21,003 nt of DNA, taken from positions 1-21,003 of the forward strand of contig BQJG01000056.1 in the NCBI GenBank assembly GCA_021604585.1, in the 5' to 3' direction. The translations under genes and the position numbers were made by a program. The DNA comes from Hyphococcus sp. GTDB lineage: Bacteria > Pseudomonadota > Alphaproteobacteria > Caulobacterales > Parvularculaceae. Within the stretch, counting starts at the first letter, position 1. The number at the start of each line of letters is the position of its first letter. Below are positions 1 through 7,078 of the stretch, in pieces. The notes under the pieces were generated by a model. The model was not told the origin of the DNA and ran no database searches. It worked only from the letters and a program-made list of their open reading frames with translations.

Positions 1-437
1 TGGTAATAGCCGCCGCCATTGGCGCATGAGCCCATGGAGATGACGTAACGCGGGTTCGGCATCTGGTCGTAAACCTTGCGCAGCGCCGGGGCCATTTTGT
101 TGGTCAAAGTGCCGGCGACAATCATCACATCCGACTGGCGCGGCGATGCGCGTGGCGCGAAGCCGAAACGCTCAACGTCATAACGCGGCATGGACGCCTG
201 CATCATCTCGACGGCGCAGCAGGCCAAACCAAACGTCATCCACATCAGCGAGCCGGTGCGCGCCCAGTTGATCAGCGCGTCCGCTGGCGCGGTGATGAAG
301 CCGCGATCGGCAAGCTGGTCGGACAATTCGCCAAAGAACGGATCTTTCGCCGACGGGTTATAGCCCGGCGCGCCGGCGCGGGCAGCAGTTCCGTAAGGTA
401 TGTTTTGAGGAGGAAGGTTTGTGGGGTCTAGCGCCAT
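1..437 (-). CDS. nuoB: NADH-quinone oxidoreductase subunit B (NuoB), 3' end outside window
   Basis: NuoB is the complex I peripheral-arm subunit that carries iron-sulfur cluster N2, the last cluster before quinone, on the cytoplasmic face of the inner membrane. The first 145 codons are visible and the gene runs off the left edge. The cluster-binding double cysteine lies in LACCAVEMM (Cys73-Cys74) and a third ligand in GSCANGGGYY (Cys138); the fourth ligand, in the missing C-terminus, cannot be checked. The N-terminus MALDPTNLPP is slightly extended and proline-rich. The ATG at 437 lies inside the end of nuoA, overlapping it by 10 bp, so translation is probably coupled. Family identification is secure because the motifs and the nuoA neighbour agree. 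Confidence 0.96.
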   Translation of the reverse strand, partial: MALDPTNLPPQNIPYGTAARAGAPGYNPSAKDPFFGELSDQLADRGFITAPADALINWARTGSLMWMTFGLACCAVEMMQASMPRYDVERFGFAPRASPRQSDVMIVAGTLTNKMAPALRKVYDQMPNPRYVISMGSCANGGGYY

Positions 438-823
438 TCCAGCGCTCCTTTTTTCCACTCATACATAAAGCCGACGGCGAAGACGGCGATAAAAACAAAC
501 ATCGACCAGAAGGCGAAAATCTGGAAGTCGCGGTCGGCGCCCAGTTCCGGGTTGAACAAGGTCACCGCCCAGGGAAACAGGAACGCCACATCGAGATCGA
601 CGATAATAAAGAGAATGGCGACGATGTAGAACTGCACGTCGAATTTCATCCGCGCATCATCAAAGGCGTTGAAGCCGCATTCATAGGTCGAATTCTTCTC
701 CGGGTCCGGCACGTTCGGCGCGATGATCACCGGGGCCACAAGGAACCCGATCGCCAGAACGAGGGCGATCCCGAAGAAAACCAGAATAGGTAGCCAGTCG
801 AGCAGAAAATCGGCGGTCGCCAC
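428..823 (-). CDS. nuoA: NADH-quinone oxidoreductase subunit A (NuoA)
   Basis: NuoA (ND3 homologue) is a small membrane subunit of complex I at the junction of membrane and peripheral arms. The 131-residue protein has three hydrophobic segments at about residues 11-33, 62-82 and 100-122. The conserved first loop reads PDPEKNSTYECG, with Cys49 corresponding to the ND3 loop cysteine, followed by the typical acidic second helix (IIVDLDVAFLFPW). The start is GTG at 823, preceded by a strong GAGGAGG Shine-Dalgarno sequence; no ATG competes. It is the first gene of the minus-strand nuo operon and overlaps nuoB by 10 bp. The length matches the family. Confidence 0.97.
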   Translation of the reverse strand: MATADFLLDWLPILVFFGIALVLAIGFLVAPVIIAPNVPDPEKNSTYECGFNAFDDARMKFDVQFYIVAILFIIVDLDVAFLFPWAVTLFNPELGADRDFQIFAFWSMFVFIAVFAVGFMYEWKKGALEWR

Positions 824-848
824 GCTTGGGCCTCCTCAAGAGCCTCTC

Positions 849-864
849 GCCCGCTGAAGCGGGC
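849..864 (-). promoter_or_regulatory. Short hairpin in the nuoA leader
   Basis: Arms GCCCGCT and AGCGGGC match perfectly around a 2-base centre, about 25 bases upstream of the nuoA GTG and just before its Shine-Dalgarno sequence. On the minus strand it would form a GC-rich hairpin in the 5' leader. No U-run follows, so it does not look like a terminator. A role in nuo expression or RNA stability is only inference. Confidence 0.4.
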
Positions 865-988
865 AATTTGAGGCGGAACCTAGAAAGGTGCGCCTCTCAA
901 GGCAACGCGATTCGACATTTCTGGGGCGAAAAACCGCGATCAAAGTGAGGGATTTTCAGCCAAAACGCCGGACAGGCCATTTCTCCGC

Positions 989-1594
989 TCAGCAGTTGAT
1001 CCGGACGCCATTGACAGGGTCAGCTCTCGTATATCGCAGCTCGAAGGTCTGGACCCACTTCTCCCCGCCATCGGACGAAGAATAGACCTTGGAGAGGAAG
1101 CTATTTTCTGTGATCTCGCTGACCACGGTTTTCACGTCGAACGCCTCTTTGCCGCTGAACCCGCCTGGCACGATTGTTTGTATGGTATCGCCGACTTTCT
1201 TGACGGTGAACCCGCTCCATCGTTGGGCGTTGGCGTTCAGAAAATGCGCGCGCCATTCTGCGTTCTCGGCGTCATAGGCGCGAATGTCGGTCGAGAAAAA
1301 ACTCGGCGCGACAAAACAGGTCTGAAATATCTTGCCATCTTGATGATAGTACCCTGTGACATGAGCGTCGCTCGGAATCTCCGTTCTGTTTCCTGCATCG
1401 TCAATCGAGATCATTTTGGCGTCCCAATCACCACGCAAGTAAGCAAATTGCGCATATTCTGGACGGTCGCCATTCGGTGAGCCGAAGCTCTCGTCCAATG
1501 CATCAGATGCTATGGATTGCATTGGCGTGAAACCGCTCAAAAAAGAGAGCACAACAACCAAGGCGCGAAAATCAGCTATAATAACCTCCCGCAT
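989..1594 (-). CDS. Secreted protein of unknown function, DUF1579/lipocalin-like
   Basis: I do not recognise a specific function. The start at ATG 1594 is chosen over a longer frame to 1708 because an AGAAGG ribosome site lies at the right distance and the protein then begins with a signal peptide (MREVIIADFRALVVVLSFLSG, cleavage probably near IASDA). The mature part, about 170 residues, is rich in short beta-strand-like stretches: a GDWDAKM motif near the N-terminus, a central YHQDGKIFQ turn, and a C-terminal SSSDGGEKWVQTFELRYTR. The same layout (GDW at the start, DGG-x-x-W near the end) recurs in the proteins at 1716-2273 and 9543-10154. Likely a periplasmic beta-barrel or calycin-like protein. 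GC content looks lower than in the neighbouring nuo genes. It follows the 1716-2273 gene on the same strand after about 120 bp. Confidence 0.75.
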   Translation of the reverse strand: MREVIIADFRALVVVLSFLSGFTPMQSIASDALDESFGSPNGDRPEYAQFAYLRGDWDAKMISIDDAGNRTEIPSDAHVTGYYHQDGKIFQTCFVAPSFFSTDIRAYDAENAEWRAHFLNANAQRWSGFTVKKVGDTIQTIVPGGFSGKEAFDVKTVVSEITENSFLSKVYSSSDGGEKWVQTFELRYTRADPVNGVRINC

Positions 1595-1715
1595 GTGCGC
1601 ACACCTTCTGGGTGATGATGCTTCAAGGCTAATCAAATTCTTGTGACGTATTGAATACTTCCGGTATTTGCGCCTCGCAGCGGCACCTGCCGCCAAACGC
1701 ATCCACATGAATTTA

Positions 1716-2273
1716 TTAATCTTGGGTGAGCGGGCGCGCCTCGCCCCGATCGATCAGGAACCAATCGCCGCCATTATAGCGCCGCTCAATCGTCCAGTCG
1801 TAGCCGCCGCCATCCGGGAGAAACGTGGTGTTTGTTCTCGCTTCAAACGAGCCGAATTTGTCTTCGCCCGAAAAAGCGGCGCTGTGGCCGTTTTCGGTGA
1901 CGACAAATTCCTGGGCGGTCGTCGACCATTTGGACGCCTTGGCGGCGAAATAGTGCTGATCGATCATTTCAGAAGCAGGATTGTAGGTTCGAATGACTTC
2001 GCCAAAGAACTCGCCCGACGCGGCGTCGTACCAATCCGTTTTCACGCCATAGCCGTTAAGCGTCGGCGACGTCTCCACAATAAAATGCAGCTCAGCAAAC
2101 TCGCCCGGCCCCTTCATCACCGAATTGACGACACGCCAGCGGCCATATTCCCGTTCAAAATGCGCCAGTTCGGCGCGCACAATTTCCGATACAGATATTT
2201 CAGCAATTTCCGGCGCGCTTGAGACGCTGATCGTCAATGACGACATCAGCCCAAGTAGGACGTATAGGTACAT
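1716..2273 (-). CDS. Secreted protein of unknown function, weakly DUF1579-like
   Basis: Function unknown. ATG 2273 is chosen because it gives a clean signal peptide (MYLYVLLGLMSSLTISVSSA) and sits 6 bases after a run of G on the minus strand that can act as the Shine-Dalgarno sequence. The longer frame to 2333 would run into the upstream cytochrome gene. The mature protein (about 165 residues) opens with a helix ending FEREYGRWRV, then alternates short strands and turns, and ends FLPDGGGYDWTIERRYNGGDW. The glycine-aspartate turn before a tryptophan resembles the neighbour at 989-1594, but similarity is weak and seen only by eye. It lies 46 bp downstream of the cytochrome c gene, with a perfect hairpin between them, so it may share that transcript. 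Confidence 0.72.
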   Translation of the reverse strand: MYLYVLLGLMSSLTISVSSAPEIAEISVSEIVRAELAHFEREYGRWRVVNSVMKGPGEFAELHFIVETSPTLNGYGVKTDWYDAASGEFFGEVIRTYNPASEMIDQHYFAAKASKWSTTAQEFVVTENGHSAAFSGEDKFGSFEARTNTTFLPDGGGYDWTIERRYNGGDWFLIDRGEARPLTQD

Positions 2274-2285
2274 GAATATCCCCCC

Positions 2286-2314
2286 CCTGTTTGGTTTTGA
2301 TAAAACCAAACAGG
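2286..2314 (-). promoter_or_regulatory. Perfect 13-bp hairpin beside an 8-base homopolymer
   Basis: Arms CCTGTTTGGTTTT and AAAACCAAACAGG pair perfectly around a 3-base loop. On the minus strand the hairpin begins 5 bases after the cytochrome c stop codon and runs directly into a run of G (2280-2287) that forms the likely ribosome site of the next gene. Two of the Gs are part of the stem. There is no U-run after it, so it is not a standard intrinsic terminator. It could protect the upstream mRNA 3' end, act as a protein-binding operator, or mask the downstream ribosome site. Confidence 0.6.
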
Positions 2315-2319
2315 ACTGG

Positions 2320-2880
2320 TTATTGATCGTCAACCAGCGGATCGTCTTCTTCTATTGCTGGTTCGATCTCCTGACCATTGCGAAGGAAGTCGTCCCAGTT
2401 CTCCATTTCCCAGAAGCGCTCATCCAACAGGCCATTTTGTATTCTTTCCGGCAGGTCATCAATTTTAAGTGATTTCTGCGCTTCGCGATCCGCAGCAAAA
2501 GCCGCAAGATCAGCTATGTCATCGGCAGTCAGATAAATCGTGTATCCAAGCTCGATCGCCTGAAGTTCGATCATGGCCGGGGCGCCGCGCCACATGCGCG
2601 CAGCAAAGTCGAGCGGATCAACAGCTGGCGCGCCGATCTCGGCATCGAGCGCCGGCGCCGCCTTCCCGCCGACGCCATTCACCGAATGACAAATGACGCA
2701 GCCTTTATCCACAAATAGTATCTTGCCGCCGACCGGATCGACATCTCTTGTGACGGCCGGTTTCAAGCTGACCGCGACGGCGCCATTGCTTCCTTCAGCG
2801 ATTTCGCTCTTCGGTTCGGCGCAAGAAGCAAGCATTCCGGCCAAAGCCAGAAACGCCGCACTCTTAAGGTAATCCCCCAT
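2320..2880 (-). CDS. Mono-haem cytochrome c lipoprotein
   Basis: A small c-type cytochrome, probably attached to a membrane as a lipoprotein on the periplasmic side. The N-terminus is a lipoprotein signal with lipobox LASC (Cys20). The single haem site is CVICH (Cys61, Cys64, His65) in a typical class I setting (GKILFVDKG before it, GVGGKAAPAL after it). The distal haem ligand is probably Met96 or Met103 in RMWRGAPAM. The tail after residue 140 is acidic (EIEPAIEEDDPLVDD) with no known motif. ATG 2880 has an AAGGA ribosome site. The electron partner is unknown and no oxidase or dehydrogenase is adjacent. Downstream on the same strand are two secreted proteins of unknown function. Confidence 0.88.
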   Translation of the reverse strand: MGDYLKSAAFLALAGMLASCAEPKSEIAEGSNGAVAVSLKPAVTRDVDPVGGKILFVDKGCVICHSVNGVGGKAAPALDAEIGAPAVDPLDFAARMWRGAPAMIELQAIELGYTIYLTADDIADLAAFAADREAQKSLKIDDLPERIQNGLLDERFWEMENWDDFLRNGQEIEPAIEEDDPLVDDQ

Positions 2881-2912
2881 TGGTATCCGTCCTTATTGTT
2901 GACAGGAGCATT

Positions 2913-2935
2913 CTCGCGCCGATTCCGGGCGCGGG
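2913..2935 (-). terminator. Possible weak terminator after hutU
   Basis: Downstream of the hutU stop on the minus strand, arms CGCGCC and GGCGCG (extendable by a G-T and a G-C pair) form a GC-rich stem around a 7-base loop. No U-run follows, so intrinsic termination is doubtful; it may mark the 3' end of the hut transcript or mean nothing. Confidence 0.25.
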
Positions 2936-2978
2936 CAATGCGATAAACATGAATCCCTGGCAATCCGGAACGGGAGAG

Positions 2979-4649
2979 CTAAAGAATTCCCGGCAGGTTC
3001 AGCTGTTTGTCGCGAGCACAAGCAATAGCCTCTTCGTAGCCCGCATCCGCATGGCGCATAACGCCGGTGGCTGGATCATTCCACAGGACGCGTTTTAACC
3101 GGCGCGCGGCGTCTTCGGTGCCGTCGGCGACGATCACCATGCCCGCATGCTGCGAAAAGCCCATGCCGACGCCGCCGCCATGATGCAGCGACACCCAGGT
3201 CGCGCCGGAGGCGGTGTTCAAGAGCGCATTCAGGAGCGGCCAGTCGGAGACGGCGTCGGAACCGTCTTTCATCGCCTCGGTTTCGCGGTTGGGACTGGCG
3301 ACGGAACCGGAATCGAGGTGATCGCGGCCGATCACCACCGGCGCTTTTAATTCGCCCTTCGCCACCATCTCGTTGAAGGCGAGGCCCAGCCTGTGACGGT
3401 CGCCGAGGCCGACCCAGCAGATGCGCGCTGGCAGGCCCTGAAACGCGATGCGCTCGCGCGCCATGTCGAGCCAGTTGTGGAGATGCGCATTGTCGGGAAG
3501 CAGCTCCTTCACCTTCGCATCAGTGCGGTAAATGTCTTCCGGATCGCCCGACAGCGCCGCCCAGCGGAACGGTCCGATGCCCTTGCAGAATTGCGGGCGA
3601 ATGTAAGCCGGGACGAAGCCCGGAAAATCGAACGCGTTCTCAAGCCCCTCTTCAAGCGCCATCTGGCGGATGTTGTTTCCATAGTCGAGGGTCGGCACGC
3701 CGGCGTTCCAGAAATCGAGCATCGCCGCGACCTGCACCTTCATCGAGGCGCGCGCGGCTTTCGCCACCGCCTTCGGATCGCTTTCGCGCTTTTCGCGCCA
3801 CTCGCCCATGGTCCAGCCGAGCGGCAGATAGCCATTCACCGGATCATGGGCGGAGGTCTGGTCGGTGACCATGTCGGGTTTGATTCCGCGCTTGGCGATC
3901 TCCGGAAAAATCTCCGCCGCATTGCCGAGCAGGCCGACGGATTTCGCTTCACCCGCTTTGGTCCAGCGTTCGATCATCGTCAGTGCTTCATCGAGTGTGT
4001 CTGCGCGTTCGTCGACATAGCGCGTGCGCAGGCGGAAATCGATTGAGTCCGGATTGCACTCGACCGCGAGGCAACAGGCGCCGGCCATGACCGCCGCCAA
4101 GGGTTGCGCGCCGCCCATGCCGCCGAGCCCGCCGGTCAGGATCCACTTGCCGGTCAGGTCACCATTGTAATGTTGCTTGCCGGCCTCGACGAATGTTTCA
4201 TACGTGCCCTGAACAATTCCCTGCGTGCCGATATAAATCCATGAGCCGGCGGTCATCTGGCCGTACATCATCAGGCCCTTTTTATCGAGCTCCGAAAAAT
4301 GGTCCCAGTTGGCCCAATGCGGCACGAGGTTGGAATTGGCGATGAGGACGCGCGGCGCATCCTTATGCGTTTCAAAAACGCCGACCGGCTTGCCGGACTG
4401 GACCAGCAAGGTCTGGTCTTCGCGCAGGGTTTTCAGCGTTCCGGCGATAGCGTCAAAATCGTTCCATGTCCGCGCGGCGCGGCCAATGCCGCCATAAACC
4501 ACCAGCTCGTCAGGGTTTTCCGCCACCGCACGGTCGAGATTGTTGTGCAGCATCCGGAACGGCGCCTCCGTCGTCCATGACAGGCAGTTGAGTTCCGTGC
4601 CGGTCGGGCTTTTCACGTCTCGCTTGTTCGCCAGTCTGTCGATCATCAT
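2979..4649 (-). CDS. hutU: Urocanate hydratase (HutU)
   Basis: Converts urocanate to 4-imidazolone-5-propionate, the second step of histidine degradation, using tightly bound NAD+ as an electrophile. The 556-residue length is normal. The NAD-binding glycine-rich loop is GGLGGMGGAQ (about residues 173-182), and the conserved active-site region ARICWVGLGDRHR places the catalytic cysteine at Cys411. Further conserved blocks include YGQMTAGSWIYIGTQGI and SLHHGGGVGMGFSQHAG near the C-terminus. The ATG at 4649 overlaps the hutG stop in an ATGA arrangement, indicating translational coupling; a second ATG follows immediately at 4646. It is the last gene of the hutH-hutG-hutU arm, whose promoter probably lies before hutH under HutC control. 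Confidence 0.98.
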   Translation of the reverse strand: MMIDRLANKRDVKSPTGTELNCLSWTTEAPFRMLHNNLDRAVAENPDELVVYGGIGRAARTWNDFDAIAGTLKTLREDQTLLVQSGKPVGVFETHKDAPRVLIANSNLVPHWANWDHFSELDKKGLMMYGQMTAGSWIYIGTQGIVQGTYETFVEAGKQHYNGDLTGKWILTGGLGGMGGAQPLAAVMAGACCLAVECNPDSIDFRLRTRYVDERADTLDEALTMIERWTKAGEAKSVGLLGNAAEIFPEIAKRGIKPDMVTDQTSAHDPVNGYLPLGWTMGEWREKRESDPKAVAKAARASMKVQVAAMLDFWNAGVPTLDYGNNIRQMALEEGLENAFDFPGFVPAYIRPQFCKGIGPFRWAALSGDPEDIYRTDAKVKELLPDNAHLHNWLDMARERIAFQGLPARICWVGLGDRHRLGLAFNEMVAKGELKAPVVIGRDHLDSGSVASPNRETEAMKDGSDAVSDWPLLNALLNTASGATWVSLHHGGGVGMGFSQHAGMVIVADGTEDAARRLKRVLWNDPATGVMRHADAGYEEAIACARDKQLNLPGIL

Positions 4650-5449
4650 TTGGCTCCGTTCAAGGTTCCTCTGAGCGCAATTTCTTCGATGCGCTCCAAT
4701 ATCGTTTTCAAAACGCCGCGCAGTTTCGCGGCTTTGCTTTCGCTATAGGTGAAAGGCGCATCCTCGGTTTCTAGATAGGCGCTTTGCGCGATCTCCATCT
4801 GGATCGCATGCACGCCCGTGTCCGGCGTCCCGTAATGGCGGGTCGTCCAGCCGCCGCGAAAGCGTCCGTTGACCACATAGGTGAATTCAGACTCAGCACA
4901 TGCGTCTGCAACTGCTGCTTCAAGCGCGGGCGCACAGGTCGCGCCATTGTTGGTGCCGATATTTAAATCCGGCAGTGTTCCATCGAAGAGAAAGGGAATG
5001 CGCGAGCGGATCGAATGACAATCGTAAAGCACGGCGGCGCCATGCGCCTCGCGGGCGCGATCAATCTCCGCCGCAAGCGACAAATGATAGGCCGCGTGAA
5101 ACTCCATACGCCGCCGCTCAACCTCTTGTGCATCCGGCGCGTCATTCCAGATAGTCTCCCCGTCGAAATCGGTGAGCGGCGTGAGCCCGGTCGTGTTCTG
5201 GCCCGGATAGAGACTGGCGCCGGAGGGATCGCGATTGGCGTCGATCACATAGCGATGAAAATTCGCGCGCACGATGCTCGCGCCCGGCAGCAGTCCGTCA
5301 TAAAGCCGGTCCACATGCCAGTCCGTATCGGCGAGCGCGCGGCCGCGATCATTCAGCCGCGACGCAATGGCGTCAGGAACAAAAATCCCGCTATGGGGCT
5401 GGCCGAGAATGACCGGCCCCTCACCCGTTATAACTGTTACGGAATTCAT
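4646..5449 (-). CDS. hutG: N-formylglutamate deformylase (HutG)
   Basis: Hydrolyses N-formylglutamate to glutamate and formate, the last step of the five-enzyme histidine pathway. The 267-residue protein belongs to the N-formylglutamate amidohydrolase family, not the arginase-like HutG family. Visible marks are QPHSGIFVPD near residues 17-26, ADTDWHVDRLYDG near 40-52, RANFHRYVIDANRDPSG near 61-77, and YDCHSIRSRIPFLFDG in the middle. These histidines, aspartates and arginines are the usual metal- and substrate-binding positions. It overlaps hutH by four bases (ATGA) at its start and hutU by four at its end. Its co-occurrence with hutF, whose product makes its substrate, supports the assignment. 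Confidence 0.95.
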   Translation of the reverse strand: MNSVTVITGEGPVILGQPHSGIFVPDAIASRLNDRGRALADTDWHVDRLYDGLLPGASIVRANFHRYVIDANRDPSGASLYPGQNTTGLTPLTDFDGETIWNDAPDAQEVERRRMEFHAAYHLSLAAEIDRAREAHGAAVLYDCHSIRSRIPFLFDGTLPDLNIGTNNGATCAPALEAAVADACAESEFTYVVNGRFRGGWTTRHYGTPDTGVHAIQMEIAQSAYLETEDAPFTYSESKAAKLRGVLKTILERIEEIALRGTLNGAK

Positions 5450-6984
5450 GCATCGCCCAGTGATAGTGAGGTTATTGACTTATGGTCTGAGAGGCGCGTG
5501 GTTTTAAGCGCAAGCAGTTTTAACGCCGCAATGTCTTCTGAAAGGATGCGGTCGTCGGATAAGGTCGTGCAATGTTCGCGAATAGCGGCGATCACATCCT
5601 TCAGTGTTTGGCTCGTTTGCAATGGCGCGCGGAATTCAATCCCCTGCGCGCCGGCCATGGCTTCCACCGCAATGACGCCAGCGAGATTGTCGTTCATCTC
5701 ATGCAGGCGCCGCGCAGCGTGACAGGCCATGGAGACATGATCTTCCTGATTGGCCGATGTCGGGGTTGAATCGACCGAGCGCGGATTGGAAAGCGCCTTG
5801 TTCTCGCTCATCAGCGCAGCAGACGTCACTTCGGCGATCATTAACCCGGAATTGAGGCCCGGTTTTGGCGTCAGGAACGCCGGCAAGCCGTAACTCAGCG
5901 CCGGATCGACCAGCAGTGAAATCCGCCGCTGTGAGATTGAGCCCAGCTCCGACAGCGCCATGGCGATCTGGTCGGCGGCGAAAGCGACAGGCTCCGCATG
6001 GAAATTTCCCCCCGAAACAATCTGGCCGTCGCTCAAGACCAGCGGATTGTCGGTGACCGCATTGGCTTCTGTTTCCAGCGTGACGGCCGCATGGCGCAGA
6101 ACATCGAGACAGGCGCCGGCGACCTGCGGCTGGCAGCGCAGGCAGTACGGGTCCTGCACGCGCTCGTCGCCCTCAATATGGCTGGTGATGATCTCCGATC
6201 CGTCGAGCAATTCGCGCAGGCGTTGCGCCGTCTCGATCTGGCCGCGATGGCCGCGCAGCGTATGGATATCTGCGTGAAACGGCGCCGCCGTGCCCATGGC
6301 GGCTTCGATGGACAGCGCGCTGGTGGTGATTGATGCGAGCGCCAGGCGCCATGAATCATAGAGCGCGGACAATGCGAGCGCCGTTGAAACCTGCGTGCCA
6401 TTGATCAGCGCCAGCCCCTCTTTCGCTGACAATACCAGCGGTTCGATGTTTTCTGCGGACAGTGCGTTGCGCGCGGATTTGCGGACGCCGCGATGGAAGA
6501 CTTCGCCCTCGCCCAGTAACGCCGCGGTCATATGGGCGAGCGGCGCCAGATCGCCGGAGGCGCCGACCGAGCCCTGCGCCGGGATCACCGGGATCACATC
6601 GGCGGCGATGAATTTTTCGATCTGTTCGATCACCACCCAACGAACGCCCGACGCGCCGCGCCCGAGCGACAAAAGTTTCAGCGCCATGACGAGCCGCGTC
6701 ACGTCGCGAGACAATGGCGCACCGGTTCCTGCGCTGTGCGATAAAATCAGATTGCGCTGAAGCTGCGCGATATCGCCATGGCCGATGCGCACCGAAGCGA
6801 GTTTTCCAAAGCCTGTATTGACACCATAAACGGGAACATCACCCGCAGCCGCCTTGGCGATTTGCTCCGCAGACCGATCAATCGCGGGTTTCGCGGCCCG
6901 GTCCAACTGGAACGGCGCCGCCCCCCGATAGAGTGTTTCAAGCGCGGCGAGGCTCATGGCGCCCGGCGTCAGTTTAATCGTCAT
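5446..6984 (-). CDS. hutH: Histidine ammonia-lyase (HutH)
   Basis: Deaminates L-histidine to trans-urocanate and ammonia, the first step of the pathway. The 512-residue protein carries the Ala-Ser-Gly triad that cyclises into the MIO electrophile in GSVGASGDLAPLAHM (residues 142-144, with Ser143 as in the Pseudomonas enzyme) and the catalytic tyrosine loop VYGVNTGFG (Tyr53). Other conserved segments are AVTDNPLV and SANQEDHVSMA. ATG 6984 has a GAGG ribosome site a few bases upstream. It is the first gene of the minus-strand hut arm; the 67-95 bp gap to the divergent hutF holds a palindrome that probably binds HutC. The last four bases overlap hutG. Confidence 0.98.
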   Translation of the reverse strand: MTIKLTPGAMSLAALETLYRGAAPFQLDRAAKPAIDRSAEQIAKAAAGDVPVYGVNTGFGKLASVRIGHGDIAQLQRNLILSHSAGTGAPLSRDVTRLVMALKLLSLGRGASGVRWVVIEQIEKFIAADVIPVIPAQGSVGASGDLAPLAHMTAALLGEGEVFHRGVRKSARNALSAENIEPLVLSAKEGLALINGTQVSTALALSALYDSWRLALASITTSALSIEAAMGTAAPFHADIHTLRGHRGQIETAQRLRELLDGSEIITSHIEGDERVQDPYCLRCQPQVAGACLDVLRHAAVTLETEANAVTDNPLVLSDGQIVSGGNFHAEPVAFAADQIAMALSELGSISQRRISLLVDPALSYGLPAFLTPKPGLNSGLMIAEVTSAALMSENKALSNPRSVDSTPTSANQEDHVSMACHAARRLHEMNDNLAGVIAVEAMAGAQGIEFRAPLQTSQTLKDVIAAIREHCTTLSDDRILSEDIAALKLLALKTTRLSDHKSITSLSLGDA

Positions 6985-7041
6985 CTTGGCCTCAAATCAG
7001 GGTGCGGCCTCAATTTGCCGCTTGATATGTGCAGGTTATTA

Positions 7042-7065
7042 GCTATTATGTATGCACATAATAGC
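7042..7065. promoter_or_regulatory. Candidate HutC operator between the divergent hut arms
   Basis: A perfect 10-bp inverted repeat, GCTATTATGT and ACATAATAGC, separated by ATGC. Its core GTATGCAC is close to the GT-N-TA-N-AC pattern known for the HutC subfamily of GntR regulators. It lies between hutH (starts at 6984, minus) and hutF (plus), where a repressor could control both arms, and hutC itself is in the locus. The longest hutF frame would start inside this palindrome, which argues for the later start chosen here. Assignment as HutC site is inference from family knowledge and position. Confidence 0.75.
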
Positions 7066-7078
7066 CGGGAGCGCAAGA

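Noticed and set aside
3393..4046. A 217-codon plus-strand frame opposite hutU
   Set aside because: It lies wholly inside hutU, whose catalytic and NAD motifs are intact; the translated protein is arginine-rich and featureless.
5015..5722. A 235-codon plus-strand frame across the hutG-hutH junction
   Set aside because: It is antisense to two coupled, well-identified genes and has no recognisable domain.
6988..7013. Direct repeat GGCCTCAA before hutH
   Set aside because: One copy is simply the hutH ribosome site on the other strand; an 8-mer repeat is within chance expectation here.
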